Assembly (NCBI RefSeq): GCF_020076305.1
Contig: NZ_JAIQXE010000003.1
Location: 310,001 to 374,000, forward strand
Direction of reading: 5' to 3'
From: Flavihumibacter profundi
Lineage (GTDB): Bacteria > Bacteroidota > Bacteroidia > Chitinophagales > Chitinophagaceae
DNA length: 64,000 nucleotides
The number at the start of each line of letters is the position of its first letter. The stretch's first letter is position 1. The notes beneath the pieces were generated by a model that did not search any database, was not told the DNA's origin, and worked only from the letters and a program-made list of their open reading frames with translations. A program made the translations under genes and the position numbers. Of the stretch, positions 52,595 through 62,101 are shown piece after piece.

Positions 52595-53389
52595 TTACCA
52601 TCCATCTCCATCCAGCATATTGCCTAAACCGCCAAGGATTCCACCTTCCTCTTTTCGGGTGGTTGTGCCATATTGCAGCACCCGGCTGGCCAGCCTGCTG
52701 ATTGGCAAAGTTTGGATCCATACTGTACCTGGCCCACGCAAGGTTGCAAAGAACAAGCCCTCGCCACCAAAAATTGTGTTGCGGATACCGCCAACATATT
52801 GAATATCAAAATCAATGGTTTGTGTATAGGCAACTACACAGCCAGTGTCTAACTTTAAAAGTTCACCAGCCTGTAGTTCACGGGCAAATACATGTCCGCC
52901 GGCATGCACGAATGCCATGCCGTCGCCTTCCAGTTTTTGCATAATAAATCCTTCACCACCAAAAATTCCTGTACCTAGTTTTTTCTGGAGGGAAATGCCG
53001 ATGCTAACGCCTTTGGCAGCGCAAAGGAAGGCATCTTTCTGGCAAATTACCCGTCCGCCTAACTGCAATAGGTCGAGTGGTATTATTTTTCCGGGGTAAG
53101 GTGATGCAAAACTCACCCTTTTCTTCCCCTGGCCCATATTGGTAAAGGTTGTCATGAAGAGGCTTTCCCCTGTAAGTACCCTTTTACCGGCACTGACCAG
53201 TTTTCCCAGTAGCCCGCTTGTTTGCTGTTTTGATCCGTCACCGAAAATAGTGGCCATTTGTATTCCATCATCCATCATCAAAAAGCTGCCGCTCTCTCCT
53301 ACAGCGGTTTCGTTGGGATCCAGTTCAACTTCAACATATTGCATTTCTTCCCCGAAAATGCGGTAATCTATTTCGTGATTAGTTCGCAT
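52595..53389 (-). CDS. TIGR00266 / AIM24-family protein
   Basis: A 264-residue protein beginning [32 protein letters not shown], with a second in-frame ATG at 53413 upstream. It carries the family's repeated glycine-rich beta blocks ([48 protein letters not shown]). No membrane segment or enzyme motif is visible. Function unknown; AIM24 proteins are linked to mitochondrial membrane organisation. It lies 37 bases after the RND gene. Confidence 0.93.
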   Translation of the reverse strand: MRTNHEIDYRIFGEEMQYVEVELDPNETAVGESGSFLMMDDGIQMATIFGDGSKQQTSGLLGKLVSAGKRVLTGESLFMTTFTNMGQGKKRVSFASPYPGKIIPLDLLQLGGRVICQKDAFLCAAKGVSIGISLQKKLGTGIFGGEGFIMQKLEGDGMAFVHAGGHVFARELQAGELLKLDTGCVVAYTQTIDFDIQYVGGIRNTIFGGEGLFFATLRGPGTVWIQTLPISRLASRVLQYGTTTRKEEGGILGGLGNMLDGDGW

Positions 53390-53426
53390 GGTTAAAATAT
53401 ATTTTAATATCAATAATCAGTCATTC

Positions 53427-56400
53427 CTAAAACCAGCTTCCTGTAAATGCCTTATAAGCCCGACTGGTTTCGTCACCATTAAATTTCCTTTTGCGCCTGG
53501 ATACTTTAATCATTTGCCTAAACATGGTAACAAACATCAGGGGAATAAATAAGAATGTTAACGGTGGAATACCCAGCATGCTGATCCATTTGCCACCGTA
53601 TTGGTTTCGCATTGGCCTTTTTAACCGCTCAGAAATCAGATACATCGCCGGTACTATAATCAGGGTCATAAAGAAGGCAAAAGTCAAACCAAAGATGATG
53701 GTCCAGGACAGTGGCTTCCAGAACCTGGCGTTATCACCACCGAAGAAAATATGTGGGTTCAGGTCTGCAAACAGCGTAATGAAGTTGATATTGAATCCTA
53801 CTGCAAGCGGAATCAAAGCCAGGATGGCCGCCATTGCAGTAAGCAATACCGGAATAATACGTGTCTTACCCGCTTGTATAACCGCTTCACGGGTTTTCAG
53901 GCCCCTGGAACGCAATTCATCAGCAAATTCAATCACCAGGATCCCATTCTTCACTACAATACCTGCCAAGCCGATAATACCTATTCCGGTCATTACTACG
54001 CTCACGGTCATCCCAGTAAGGGCAAAGCCAAGTAATACACCAATTATACTAAAGACAATTTCCGTTAAAATAATTACGGGCTTACTAACTGAATTGAATT
54101 GCAGCACCAGGATGAAGAGGATCAGCATCAGGGCTATGCCGAGGGCCTTAATCAGGAATGCACCTGTTTCCGCCTGCTGCTCGCCTTCGCCGGTTTGTTT
54201 GATATTGACACCTTCACCCTTCATATTGAAACTACTGATGTAATCTGTAATTCGCTGGTTCACCTCTGTTGGTGTATACCCTGTTAATACATTCGACCTT
54301 AATGTAATTACACGCTTCAGGTTCTTCCTTTTCACACTTCCAAGCGTACTGGTATAATCAATATTTACCAGTGAACTGATAGGGATTTTCTTTACCTGGC
54401 CGCCACTTGCCATATCACGGAATACTATATTCATATTAAGCAGGTCTACCAGGTTATTCCGCTGCAGTTCACTATTCCTTAATTGAATTTTATATTCATC
54501 CTCACCATCCTTAATCTTTGATATTTCACGACCAAACAATGCTGTTCTGATCTGCTGGCCAACCTGGGCAGAAGAGACGCCTTCAATCAAAGCGCGCTCG
54601 CGGTTAATGGTCAGTGATATTTCCGGGTTATTCAGGTCCACATCCATTTTTAATTCTTCAACACCTGCCACCTGGATAGAATCTAGGTAATTTTTAAGTG
54701 CTACAGCCGTCTTGATCAGGTTATCAAAATCTTCGCTGGATACTTCAATATTCACTGGCGGGTCAGTAGGTGGACCACTCTGTTCCTGTGTTACGCTGAG
54801 CTCAGCACCCGGAATTCCTTTTACTACAGCGCGGATCGAGTCCAATATGGGTTTTGTACCAACACCATGACGCTTTTCAAATTCAACAAATGAGATCTGT
54901 ATACGCGCCAGTTCCGGCCTGGTACTTCTATCACCGCTCATAGGATCACTTGCGCCTACTGCAACGTTCGAAATGATCGATTCAACAATTGGATTTTGCT
55001 TTCCATTCTCCATGTCCAGCACCTTATAAACTCTTTTCTCCAGTACCTGGGTAACAGAATCAGTGTAGTTAACAGCTGTACCCACCGGCAATTTCATGTA
55101 TACATATACAAAGTTAGGATCACCGCTTGGAAAGAAAACTACCGGGACTTTCCTGGCTACAAAAAAGAACACAGAGAAAATGAATAATCCAAATATGCCT
55201 GCCAATAGCCAAACCGGGCGCCATCCTTTCAGGGCCCAGCGGAGGAGGTTTTCATAGTGGCTCATGATCCATGGCAATACTTTCTTTTGGAAATTATTAA
55301 TCATATCGGCGAAAAAGAAAGTATCCAGCAGGGCAAGTATCACAAAAAAGAACAGGAGGTTGCCCCAGAAATAATACATATTACTCACACCTGGTATCTT
55401 ATCCGCACCTGATCCCATGATCGTTAAAATAATTCCCAATCCGAGGGCAATCCACAATCCCTTTTTCCTGAAAATAGCGGTCTTATGCTCGGTATGTTCT
55501 TCTGCGTTCATGAAGTCTACAGCGAATACCGGGTTCATGATGAAGGCAACCACCAATGAGGCTGCAAGTGTAAAAATCAGCATGGTAGGCAGGTAAATCA
55601 TGAATTTCCCAATAATACCAGGCCAGAATAACAAGGGAAAAAACGGAGCAAGTGTGGTTAGGGTACCTGCAAGAACTGGCACGAAAACTTCACCGGCAGC
55701 CATCATAGCAGATCGCTCTGAACTAATTTTACCTTTGCCTTCCGTAAAGATCCTATGGGTATTTTCAATCACGACAATTGCATCATCCACAATGATTCCC
55801 AATCCGAATAAAAGTGCAAAGAGGACCATGAAGTTTAGGGTAACATGGGATCCGGCAATAATATCAGCAGCAGGTAAAAACCAGAATGCCACAAACATAC
55901 TCAGGGGCACACTAAGCGCCACAAAAAATGCATTTAGTACACCCATAAAGAACATCAGGATGACCAATACCAGTATAAATCCGATAACAATGGAATTGAC
56001 CAGGTCATTAAAAGAAACCCGAGTCGCTTTGCTTTGATCACCTGTGATCACCAGATTCAGGTCTTTGGGAAATTCTGTAACCTTTAATTCATTTACTATT
56101 CTTTTAACCTCATCGGATGTTTCAATCAGGTTCTCGCCTGCCCTTTTGATTATATTGAGTGTGATTACATTTTTACCATTCAAGCGGGCAAAACTCTCCT
56201 TGGTTTTGATAGTATCCCTGATATTGGCGATATCTTTCAGGTAGATTGGAGCACCGCTCGTATTGCGGACTATAACTTTCTCCAGGTCAAAACTCGTCTT
56301 GAACTGGCCCTTGAGTTGCAGGTTTCTTTTCATATTACCCACTTCAAGCAAACCTCCTGAGATATCAAGGTTTTCGCGCGCCACAGCGTTGGCAATATCA

Positions 56401-57044
56401 TCAAAAGTAATATTGGATGCCTGCATGCGGGCATTATCAACATTGATCTGAAACTCCCGTTCAGGCGCTCCGACCAGGTCAACCCGGTTGATCTGGGGCA
56501 ACTCCTCTAATTTATCCTGTATTTCGTCTGCATATTTCTTCAACCGCACAAGGTCATATTCACCGCTGACGTTTACATACATGATAGGTTGTTCAGACAA
56601 GCTGACTTCCATCACTGTAGGCTCCTGTGTAAGATCAGTGGGCAGGTCCTTTTTCGCTTTATCCACTGCATCCTTAACCTTTTGCAGGGCTATATCCGTT
56701 TTAACATCAGCATCAAACTCTACTATAATAATACTAAAATCCTGCTGTGAGGTACTGGTCAATTTTTTGACCTTGGCACCCGTTATTCCCTTGATTTGTT
56801 TTTCTATAGGCCGGCTTACCAGGTTTTCAATGTCCTTTGGTGAGTTACCTACATAAATGGTTTGCACATAAATATTGGGAATTACGACATCCGGGAATTG
56901 CTCCTTGGGTAAAGTAACAAATTGGTACACACCAATTATGCTCACAAAAATCATCATCAGGTAGATGGACGTCTTATTCCTGATGCTCCAGGTGGTAGGT
57001 CCAAATTGCTTGAACTTATCCATTATGTTATTTAAAACACTCAT
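53427..57044 (-). CDS. RND-family efflux permease (AcrB/MdtC type)
   Basis: A 1205-residue inner-membrane proton-drug antiporter. The twelve-helix plan is clear: TM1 with IRNKTSIYLMMIFVSIIG, GLGIIVDDAIVVIENTHR (TM4 proton-relay Asp pair) and GIGIIGLAGIVVKNGILVIEF. It is about 150 residues longer than E. coli AcrB, mainly because of a mid-protein insertion (about residues 525-600) with extra hydrophobic stretches between the two halves. It is last in the tetR-tolC-MFP-RND operon, 25 bases after the adaptor. Confidence 0.95.
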   Translation of the reverse strand: MSVLNNIMDKFKQFGPTTWSIRNKTSIYLMMIFVSIIGVYQFVTLPKEQFPDVVIPNIYVQTIYVGNSPKDIENLVSRPIEKQIKGITGAKVKKLTSTSQQDFSIIIVEFDADVKTDIALQKVKDAVDKAKKDLPTDLTQEPTVMEVSLSEQPIMYVNVSGEYDLVRLKKYADEIQDKLEELPQINRVDLVGAPEREFQINVDNARMQASNITFDDIANAVARENLDISGGLLEVGNMKRNLQLKGQFKTSFDLEKVIVRNTSGAPIYLKDIANIRDTIKTKESFARLNGKNVITLNIIKRAGENLIETSDEVKRIVNELKVTEFPKDLNLVITGDQSKATRVSFNDLVNSIVIGFILVLVILMFFMGVLNAFFVALSVPLSMFVAFWFLPAADIIAGSHVTLNFMVLFALLFGLGIIVDDAIVVIENTHRIFTEGKGKISSERSAMMAAGEVFVPVLAGTLTTLAPFFPLLFWPGIIGKFMIYLPTMLIFTLAASLVVAFIMNPVFAVDFMNAEEHTEHKTAIFRKKGLWIALGLGIILTIMGSGADKIPGVSNMYYFWGNLLFFFVILALLDTFFFADMINNFQKKVLPWIMSHYENLLRWALKGWRPVWLLAGIFGLFIFSVFFFVARKVPVVFFPSGDPNFVYVYMKLPVGTAVNYTDSVTQVLEKRVYKVLDMENGKQNPIVESIISNVAVGASDPMSGDRSTRPELARIQISFVEFEKRHGVGTKPILDSIRAVVKGIPGAELSVTQEQSGPPTDPPVNIEVSSEDFDNLIKTAVALKNYLDSIQVAGVEELKMDVDLNNPEISLTINRERALIEGVSSAQVGQQIRTALFGREISKIKDGEDEYKIQLRNSELQRNNLVDLLNMNIVFRDMASGGQVKKIPISSLVNIDYTSTLGSVKRKNLKRVITLRSNVLTGYTPTEVNQRITDYISSFNMKGEGVNIKQTGEGEQQAETGAFLIKALGIALMLILFILVLQFNSVSKPVIILTEIVFSIIGVLLGFALTGMTVSVVMTGIGIIGLAGIVVKNGILVIEFADELRSRGLKTREAVIQAGKTRIIPVLLTAMAAILALIPLAVGFNINFITLFADLNPHIFFGGDNARFWKPLSWTIIFGLTFAFFMTLIIVPAMYLISERLKRPMRNQYGGKWISMLGIPPLTFLFIPLMFVTMFRQMIKVSRRKRKFNGDETSRAYKAFTGSWF

Positions 57045-57069
57045 ACAATTAGTTTAATGTAACCGTCTA

Positions 57070-58227
57070 TTATTTTACTTCCGTGCTGATCAGCTGGCCA
57101 TCAAACAATCCCTGGAAACCATTCATCACCAGTACATCACCAGCGTTAAGGCCTTTATGGATCTCCAGTTTTTCACCATAAAGCTGGCCAACTTCAACCA
57201 TTCTTTTCCTGGCTTTCAATTTGCCATTCTCATTTTCTGCAACCATCACAAATTTTCCTTTTTCATCATTCTGTAAAAGGTTAACAGGAATAGTGACAGC
57301 GTCATTTACGGTGTAATCTTCAATCTGTACATTGGCTATCTGGTTTGGACGGAAGCTATTATCCTGCGGCATTTTTGCTTCAATATAAAATGAGCGTGAT
57401 GCCGGGTCAATAAGTTTTCCGGAAACTGAAATTTTCGTAGTCACAGTCTTTCCAATATCAGGCAAAGTCACTAAAACAGGTTTCCCGACTTTAACCTTGT
57501 CGAGGTAATTTTCGGGTACCTGTGCAATTACTTTCAGATTGCTTGTATTTACAATCCGGATCCCGTTCATCGGTGAACCGGTAAATGTTTCTCCAACCCT
57601 TATATTAACTTCGTCTGCAACACCACTAATTCCTGCATAAACGCTAGTCATAGAAAGTTGCTCATTCAAAATACTCAGCTGCCGTTCAGCCTGGTCTACA
57701 TTGTTCTTGGCATTGATGAGCTGTACCTCGGTACCAATATTCTGGTCCCACAGGTTTTTTTGGCGCTGGTAGAGGTTCTTTGCATATTCTACCTGCGTTT
57801 TAGCAGTTTCAATCTGCTGGCGGATAACTGCGTCATCGAGTTTCAGCAATAATTTGCCTTTTGTAACAACATCCCCTTTTTTTACATAAATGGCACTAAC
57901 CTGGCCACCCATTCCTCTCGGAGTTACATATGCAACATTCTCCGCATCAATCTTGCCCTGAAGGTTTATATAGTGAGTAAAAGGTGCCGTGCTGATGCTG
58001 GCTGTAGTAACCAGCTTAGGCTTTTCCGCCGGAACTGTTGTTGGATCCATCAAAGCAATCTCCTTTTCAAGTGAAGCAATTTTTTCAGCGGTACTTACCT
58101 GCGTACTTTTTAATTCCTGTAGTTCTGCTTTCTTTTTATCCAGGTTTGATTTACCACCACCCTGGCCACAGGCCACTGCCAGCAGTATGAGTGTAGCGGT
58201 TGCCATCTTCTTCATGATCGTTTGCAT
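57070..58227 (-). CDS. RND periplasmic adaptor (membrane fusion) lipoprotein
   Basis: A 385-residue adaptor linking the RND pump to TolC. The signal peptide ends at a lipobox-like LLAVAC. A coiled-coil start (LDKKKAELQELKSTQVSTAEKI) comes before the lipoyl-like VTPRGMGGQVSAIYVKKGDVVTKGKLLLKLDD. A hairpin and beta-barrel domain with SPMNGIRIVNTSNLKVIAQVPENYLDKV then follow, as in the AcrA/MexA family. An ATG at codon 5 is an alternative start. It lies between tolC and RND. Confidence 0.94.
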   Translation of the reverse strand: MQTIMKKMATATLILLAVACGQGGGKSNLDKKKAELQELKSTQVSTAEKIASLEKEIALMDPTTVPAEKPKLVTTASISTAPFTHYINLQGKIDAENVAYVTPRGMGGQVSAIYVKKGDVVTKGKLLLKLDDAVIRQQIETAKTQVEYAKNLYQRQKNLWDQNIGTEVQLINAKNNVDQAERQLSILNEQLSMTSVYAGISGVADEVNIRVGETFTGSPMNGIRIVNTSNLKVIAQVPENYLDKVKVGKPVLVTLPDIGKTVTTKISVSGKLIDPASRSFYIEAKMPQDNSFRPNQIANVQIEDYTVNDAVTIPVNLLQNDEKGKFVMVAENENGKLKARKRMVEVGQLYGEKLEIHKGLNAGDVLVMNGFQGLFDGQLISTEVK

Positions 58228-58256
58228 AAATGCTATTTAAAATTTTCAGGATTTGT

Positions 58257-59618
58257 TTAATAAATTTTACCAACTGCTTTCAGGTAATCAATTTTTGCTA
58301 TTACGGCATCATAATATGCAGAGAAAAGATTTGTCTGGGCTGTCAGCAAATCGGTTTGGGCAGTATTGATTTCAGTATTAGAGCCCAGGCCCTGGTCATA
58401 TTTTTTCTTTGTTTGGTCGAATACAGACTCTGCCACCTTCATGTTTGCGTGTTGTGCGTCCACCGCAATTACAGCATCACGGAAACGGTTACGAGAAGCA
58501 GCAACATCATTATCGATACTGAGTTCAAGCAGCTTGGCATCATATTCTGATTTTCTAACGGCAGATATAGCTTGTTGCATCCTTGCCCGGCGCCGGTTGC
58601 CATCAAAAATGGGCACATTAACACGCAGTCCTATAGCGCTTTGCTGGAACCAAACACCACCCTCTTCAAAATAATCAAACCTGTTCCGCTGGGCATTGGT
58701 ATAATAGTTACCAAATACCGAAAGGGTCGGAATGGCCATCATCTTATAGCGTTTCACATTAAACTCATTCAGCTGTTTACTTAACATGAGCATCTGGTAT
58801 TCCCTGCGGTTTTCATAATTATATGCCGAATCGAGGATATCATTCTTTACCATTGCCTCGGTTATCTTATCTGTCAAAATAAGGCTGTCTGCAATGGGCA
58901 TTCCCAATAATACCTTTAAACCCAGGTAGCCATTATTCATCTGGGTCCGCAATTTCAGGCTATCAGTACGCAGGTTAATAAGGGTAACACTAACCTTATC
59001 TACATCAAGCTTTTCTGCAAATCCGTTTTTATAAATTTCGCGGGTATCGTTGTATAGTTTTTCATAGCGCACAATATTATCATGGAATAAGCCAATCTGG
59101 ACTTCGGCTATCAGCAACTGGTAATAAACTTTATAGACATTTACAGCAATATTCTCCTCAGTAATCTCTTCGTTTTTCCTGGCAAACTCCATGGCTGTTT
59201 TCCGGGCTTGCAAACCAACAAAGACCTGGCCATCAAAAATTATCTGGTCTAAAGTTGCGCCAAGAGTTGAAGAGTATTGCACTCCAAACTTTACAGGAAT
59301 ATATGTGCCGGCAGGTTGCCCAAAAAATTCACCTGGCAAAAGGCTGGTAGGCAACTTAACATTATCCGTAAAATTGAAGGATCCGTTAATCTGCGGAAAT
59401 GCACTGGCGGTAACTTCACGGTTAACCTGGTCCTGTATGCGTATATCCTCCAATGATTTCTTCACCTGGTAGTTGTTCTTCTTTGCAAATTCAACCGCTT
59501 CCTTGGCAGAAAGCTTATTGATCTGCCTGGTTCCCTGGGCGATTGCACCATTCCCTATAGCTGCCCAGTAAATGCTTATAAAGGTCAATACCCTTATCCA
59601 CCTGCATGTCATTTTCAT
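58257..59618 (-). CDS. TolC-family outer-membrane efflux protein
   Basis: A 453-residue exported protein (signal peptide through about NGAIAQG) made of the two long helical repeats of TolC. It contains LSAKEAVEFAKKNNYQVKKSLEDI near the start and the repeat SVFDQTKKKYDQGLGSNTEINTAQTDLLTAQTNLFSAYYDAVIAKIDYLKAVG near the end. TolC forms the outer-membrane exit duct. It is 11 bases after tetR and 29 before the adaptor. Confidence 0.94.
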   Translation of the reverse strand: MKMTCRWIRVLTFISIYWAAIGNGAIAQGTRQINKLSAKEAVEFAKKNNYQVKKSLEDIRIQDQVNREVTASAFPQINGSFNFTDNVKLPTSLLPGEFFGQPAGTYIPVKFGVQYSSTLGATLDQIIFDGQVFVGLQARKTAMEFARKNEEITEENIAVNVYKVYYQLLIAEVQIGLFHDNIVRYEKLYNDTREIYKNGFAEKLDVDKVSVTLINLRTDSLKLRTQMNNGYLGLKVLLGMPIADSLILTDKITEAMVKNDILDSAYNYENRREYQMLMLSKQLNEFNVKRYKMMAIPTLSVFGNYYTNAQRNRFDYFEEGGVWFQQSAIGLRVNVPIFDGNRRRARMQQAISAVRKSEYDAKLLELSIDNDVAASRNRFRDAVIAVDAQHANMKVAESVFDQTKKKYDQGLGSNTEINTAQTDLLTAQTNLFSAYYDAVIAKIDYLKAVGKIY

Positions 59619-59629
59619 ATTCGTCTGGT

Positions 59630-60253
59630 TTAGGTCTTTTGTCTTTTTTGTTGATATTTCAGAATCAGTTTATAGCCTTTCAGGGTAACGATACCGAAGA
59701 GATAATGCTCCATTATCTGCTGCTCTATTGTAGCAAGATTTGCTTTCTGTTCGGCTAAAAAAGTTGGATCAAAAGGTAACATTGCGCTTCTGACGCGGAA
59801 ATGCGCTATGATATTAATATTGATCTCGGGCCGGTATAATTCTTCCCTGATACCCCTTTCAAGATTGGTACGGATCACATTAAAGATGTATTCGTTTTGA
59901 TGCTTTTCTATCTGGCTGTAGGCAAGCGGGTGGTATTTCTTCAGGTCAAATAAAACCGACGGATTCATGGTCCGGAACATCTGTTCTACCATTTCCATGG
60001 TCCTGAAAATTTCATCTATGGCGTTTTCAGATACGATACGGTCGTGGTTACAGAATTCCTCTGATTCACAAACCTTAAACTGTATAACAGCATTAACCAG
60101 TTCATCTTTATCGGCAAAATACTGGTAAATGGTCTTTTTACTCATGCCCATGGATGATGCGATATCGTCCATGCTGATGCTTCTTATGCCATATTGCATG
60201 AATAATTCCCTTGATTTTGTCAGTATCCGCTCTTTATTGTCTAAGTCAGCCAT
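59630..60253 (-). CDS. TetR/AcrR-family regulator of the efflux operon
   Basis: A 207-residue repressor-type protein starting MADLDNKERILTKSRELF (ATG at 60253; a TTG at 60265 is rejected because it overlaps the -7 box region). The helix-turn-helix is in residues ~27-46 (SMDDIASSMGMSKKTIYQYFADKDEL). The C-terminal ligand domain is not assignable. The gene leads the tolC-MFP-RND operon and a perfect inverted repeat overlaps its promoter, so self-repression is likely; the inducer is unknown. Confidence 0.93.
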   Translation of the reverse strand: MADLDNKERILTKSRELFMQYGIRSISMDDIASSMGMSKKTIYQYFADKDELVNAVIQFKVCESEEFCNHDRIVSENAIDEIFRTMEMVEQMFRTMNPSVLFDLKKYHPLAYSQIEKHQNEYIFNVIRTNLERGIREELYRPEININIIAHFRVRSAMLPFDPTFLAEQKANLATIEQQIMEHYLFGIVTLKGYKLILKYQQKRQKT

Positions 60254-60262
60254 ATTAGGGCG

Positions 60263-60293
60263 CAAAACTATGGAAACTTTTTATGTAACAAAA
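60263..60293 (-). promoter_or_regulatory. Promoter of the tetR-efflux operon
   Basis: On the minus strand TTTTG (60293-60289) and TAGTTTTG (60270-60263) are separated by 18 bases, a textbook Bacteroidota -33/-7 pair. The -7 box ends nine bases before the ATG at 60253. Confidence 0.65.
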
Positions 60294-60301
60294 GTTTCCA
60301 T
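60270..60301. promoter_or_regulatory. Probable TetR operator (perfect inverted repeat)
   Basis: ATGGAAACTTTT and AAAAGTTTCCAT form perfect 12-base arms separated by 8 bases. The repeat covers the -33 element and touches the -7 box, so a bound repressor would block RNA polymerase. Confidence 0.7.
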
Positions 60302-60401
60302 CATTAAAAATCACCATTCGTCACAAAATCTTAATATCGGGGGTGTAAACCCGGTAATACAAATGGGTCAAATAACTGGTTCTGCATCGCTGCCATTTTA
60401 G

Positions 60402-60409
60402 TAGGTTTG
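60402..60409 (+). promoter_or_regulatory. -7 box of the DUF502 gene
   Basis: TAGGTTTG matches the consensus, 16 bases before the ATG at 60426. The TetR operator lies about 100 bases upstream. Confidence 0.45.
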
Positions 60410-60425
60410 TGCCAGAAACCGCATT

Positions 60426-61073
60426 ATGGACAATTTACCGGTGCCGGCCAATGGCTGGCGGTGGAAAAAAGTTTTCCAGTATTTCATACAGGGCCTGCTG
60501 GTAACCGCCCCGGTTGCCATTACAGGTTACCTTTTATTTTGGTTTGTGAGTTCTATAGACAACCTGTTACCAATATTCCAGGTACAGGATCCCAGTGGAA
60601 AATTCACGACCCGGAATTACGGATTGGGTTTTGTGGTTATTATTTTTACACTAATTGCAATAGGCTACCTGAGTTCAAATTTTATTACCAGCCGGATTTT
60701 CAGCCTTTTTGACCATTGGCTGGAAAGGGCACCTGGCGTAAAATTTATTTATTCTTCCATTAAGGATTTTTTTGAAGCTTTTGCAGGCAATAAAAGAAAA
60801 TTCAATAAGCCGGTTGCCGTTTCCCTATTCCAGGAAGATGTTTTCCAGATTGGTTTCATAACAGATGAAAATCCCATTGAATTTGGTTTCAAGGAATACC
60901 TTACCGTTTACATACCACTTTCCTATTCATTTGCGGGACAAACCTACCTTGTTCCGCGGTACCGGGTTCGCGCACTGGACAACGTAAAAGCTGCTGATGC
61001 CATGAAATACGTGGTATCGGGCGGAATAGCGGAACCCGATCATGAAGCAGAGGAGCAGCCAAAAAATAGCTGA
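60426..61073 (+). CDS. DUF502 family membrane protein
   Basis: A 215-residue inner-membrane protein with two helices (about residues 17-42 and 65-88) and a soluble C-terminal domain: RAPGVKFIYSSIKDFFEAF, KPVAVSLFQEDVFQIGFITDEN. These are the conserved DUF502 segments; function unknown. The tail is acidic. It is probably co-transcribed with the downstream zinc enzyme, eight bases away. Confidence 0.92.
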   Translation: MDNLPVPANGWRWKKVFQYFIQGLLVTAPVAITGYLLFWFVSSIDNLLPIFQVQDPSGKFTTRNYGLGFVVIIFTLIAIGYLSSNFITSRIFSLFDHWLERAPGVKFIYSSIKDFFEAFAGNKRKFNKPVAVSLFQEDVFQIGFITDENPIEFGFKEYLTVYIPLSYSFAGQTYLVPRYRVRALDNVKAADAMKYVVSGGIAEPDHEAEEQPKNS

Positions 61074-61081
61074 TTGCACAA

Positions 61082-62044
61082 ATGGCCCGAATTGTAATTG
61101 CGACCATCTTATTAGCCTGGTCGCAGGAAGTGTATTGCTGGGGCTTTTATGGCCACCGGCTGATTAACGAATATGCTATCTACCTTTTACCACCCAAAAT
61201 GCTGGTCTTGTATAAACCAAGCCTTGAATACCTGCGGGAACATGCGGTTGATGCCGATAAGAGGCGCTATATACTGGCCACTGAAGCACCAAGGCATTTT
61301 ATTGATATGGACCATTACGGCACTTTGCCATTCCAGGGCTTACCGCGCCGATGGGAGGATGCCGTAAATAAATATGGCACCGACAGTTTACAGGCACACG
61401 GAATTTTACCCTGGCGGATACTGCAAATGCTGGGAGCACTCACCCGTGCTTTCCGGGATAAAAATGCCCTGGACATTATCAGGTTATCGGCAGATATTGG
61501 GCATTATATTGGTGATGCACATGTACCCCTCCATACCAGCTCCAATCACAACGGCCAGAAGACGGGGCAACATGGCATTCATGCATTTTGGGAAAGCCGG
61601 CTACCCGAATTGCTGGCAGAGAATGAATGGGACTTCTTTATGGAAAAGGCTGCTTACGTAGATAATCCTTCCCAATTCATCTGGGGAAGCATAATTGAAA
61701 GCGCAGCTGCAGTTGACTCGGTTCTTTTACTTGAAGCAGCACTATCCGCCCAAACGCAGCCAGACCAAAAGTATTCCTATGAGTGGCGGAACCAGCAGGT
61801 ATTGCGGCAATATGCCACCAAATACAGTAAAAAATATAACCAATTATTAAATGGTATGGTAGAAAAGCGCCTTCGTAAAGCAATATATACGGTTGCCAGT
61901 TTTTGGTATACAGCCTGGGTAAATGCAGGCCAGCCTGATCTTTCAGGCCTTACTACCGGCTCTACACCATTAATGGTTAATCAGACTGACAGCCTTGACT
62001 TTTACTGGAGGCGACAACCACCAAAAGGAAAATCCTGCGAATAG
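61082..62044 (+). CDS. Secreted zinc-dependent phospholipase C / S1-P1 nuclease-like enzyme
   Basis: A 320-residue exported protein. Signal cleavage after VYC would leave Trp20 as the new N-terminus, followed by WGFYGHR, where Trp1 and His6 match zinc ligands of P1 nuclease. Other likely ligands are Asp75 (HFIDMD), His107 (AHGILPW), His141, Asp145 and His151 (HYIGDAHVPLH), and His167 with Glu171 (HAFWES). The spacing fits this trinuclear-zinc superfamily; the Glu resembles phospholipase C rather than P1. Substrate (phospholipid or nucleic acid) is undecided. It follows the DUF502 gene. Confidence 0.87.
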   Translation: MARIVIATILLAWSQEVYCWGFYGHRLINEYAIYLLPPKMLVLYKPSLEYLREHAVDADKRRYILATEAPRHFIDMDHYGTLPFQGLPRRWEDAVNKYGTDSLQAHGILPWRILQMLGALTRAFRDKNALDIIRLSADIGHYIGDAHVPLHTSSNHNGQKTGQHGIHAFWESRLPELLAENEWDFFMEKAAYVDNPSQFIWGSIIESAAAVDSVLLLEAALSAQTQPDQKYSYEWRNQQVLRQYATKYSKKYNQLLNGMVEKRLRKAIYTVASFWYTAWVNAGQPDLSGLTTGSTPLMVNQTDSLDFYWRRQPPKGKSCE

Positions 62045-62101
62045 CGGGCGGAGAATTAATAATTTTTAAGGAAATTGCAGCCTTACCAAATTGCCAAAAC
62101 A

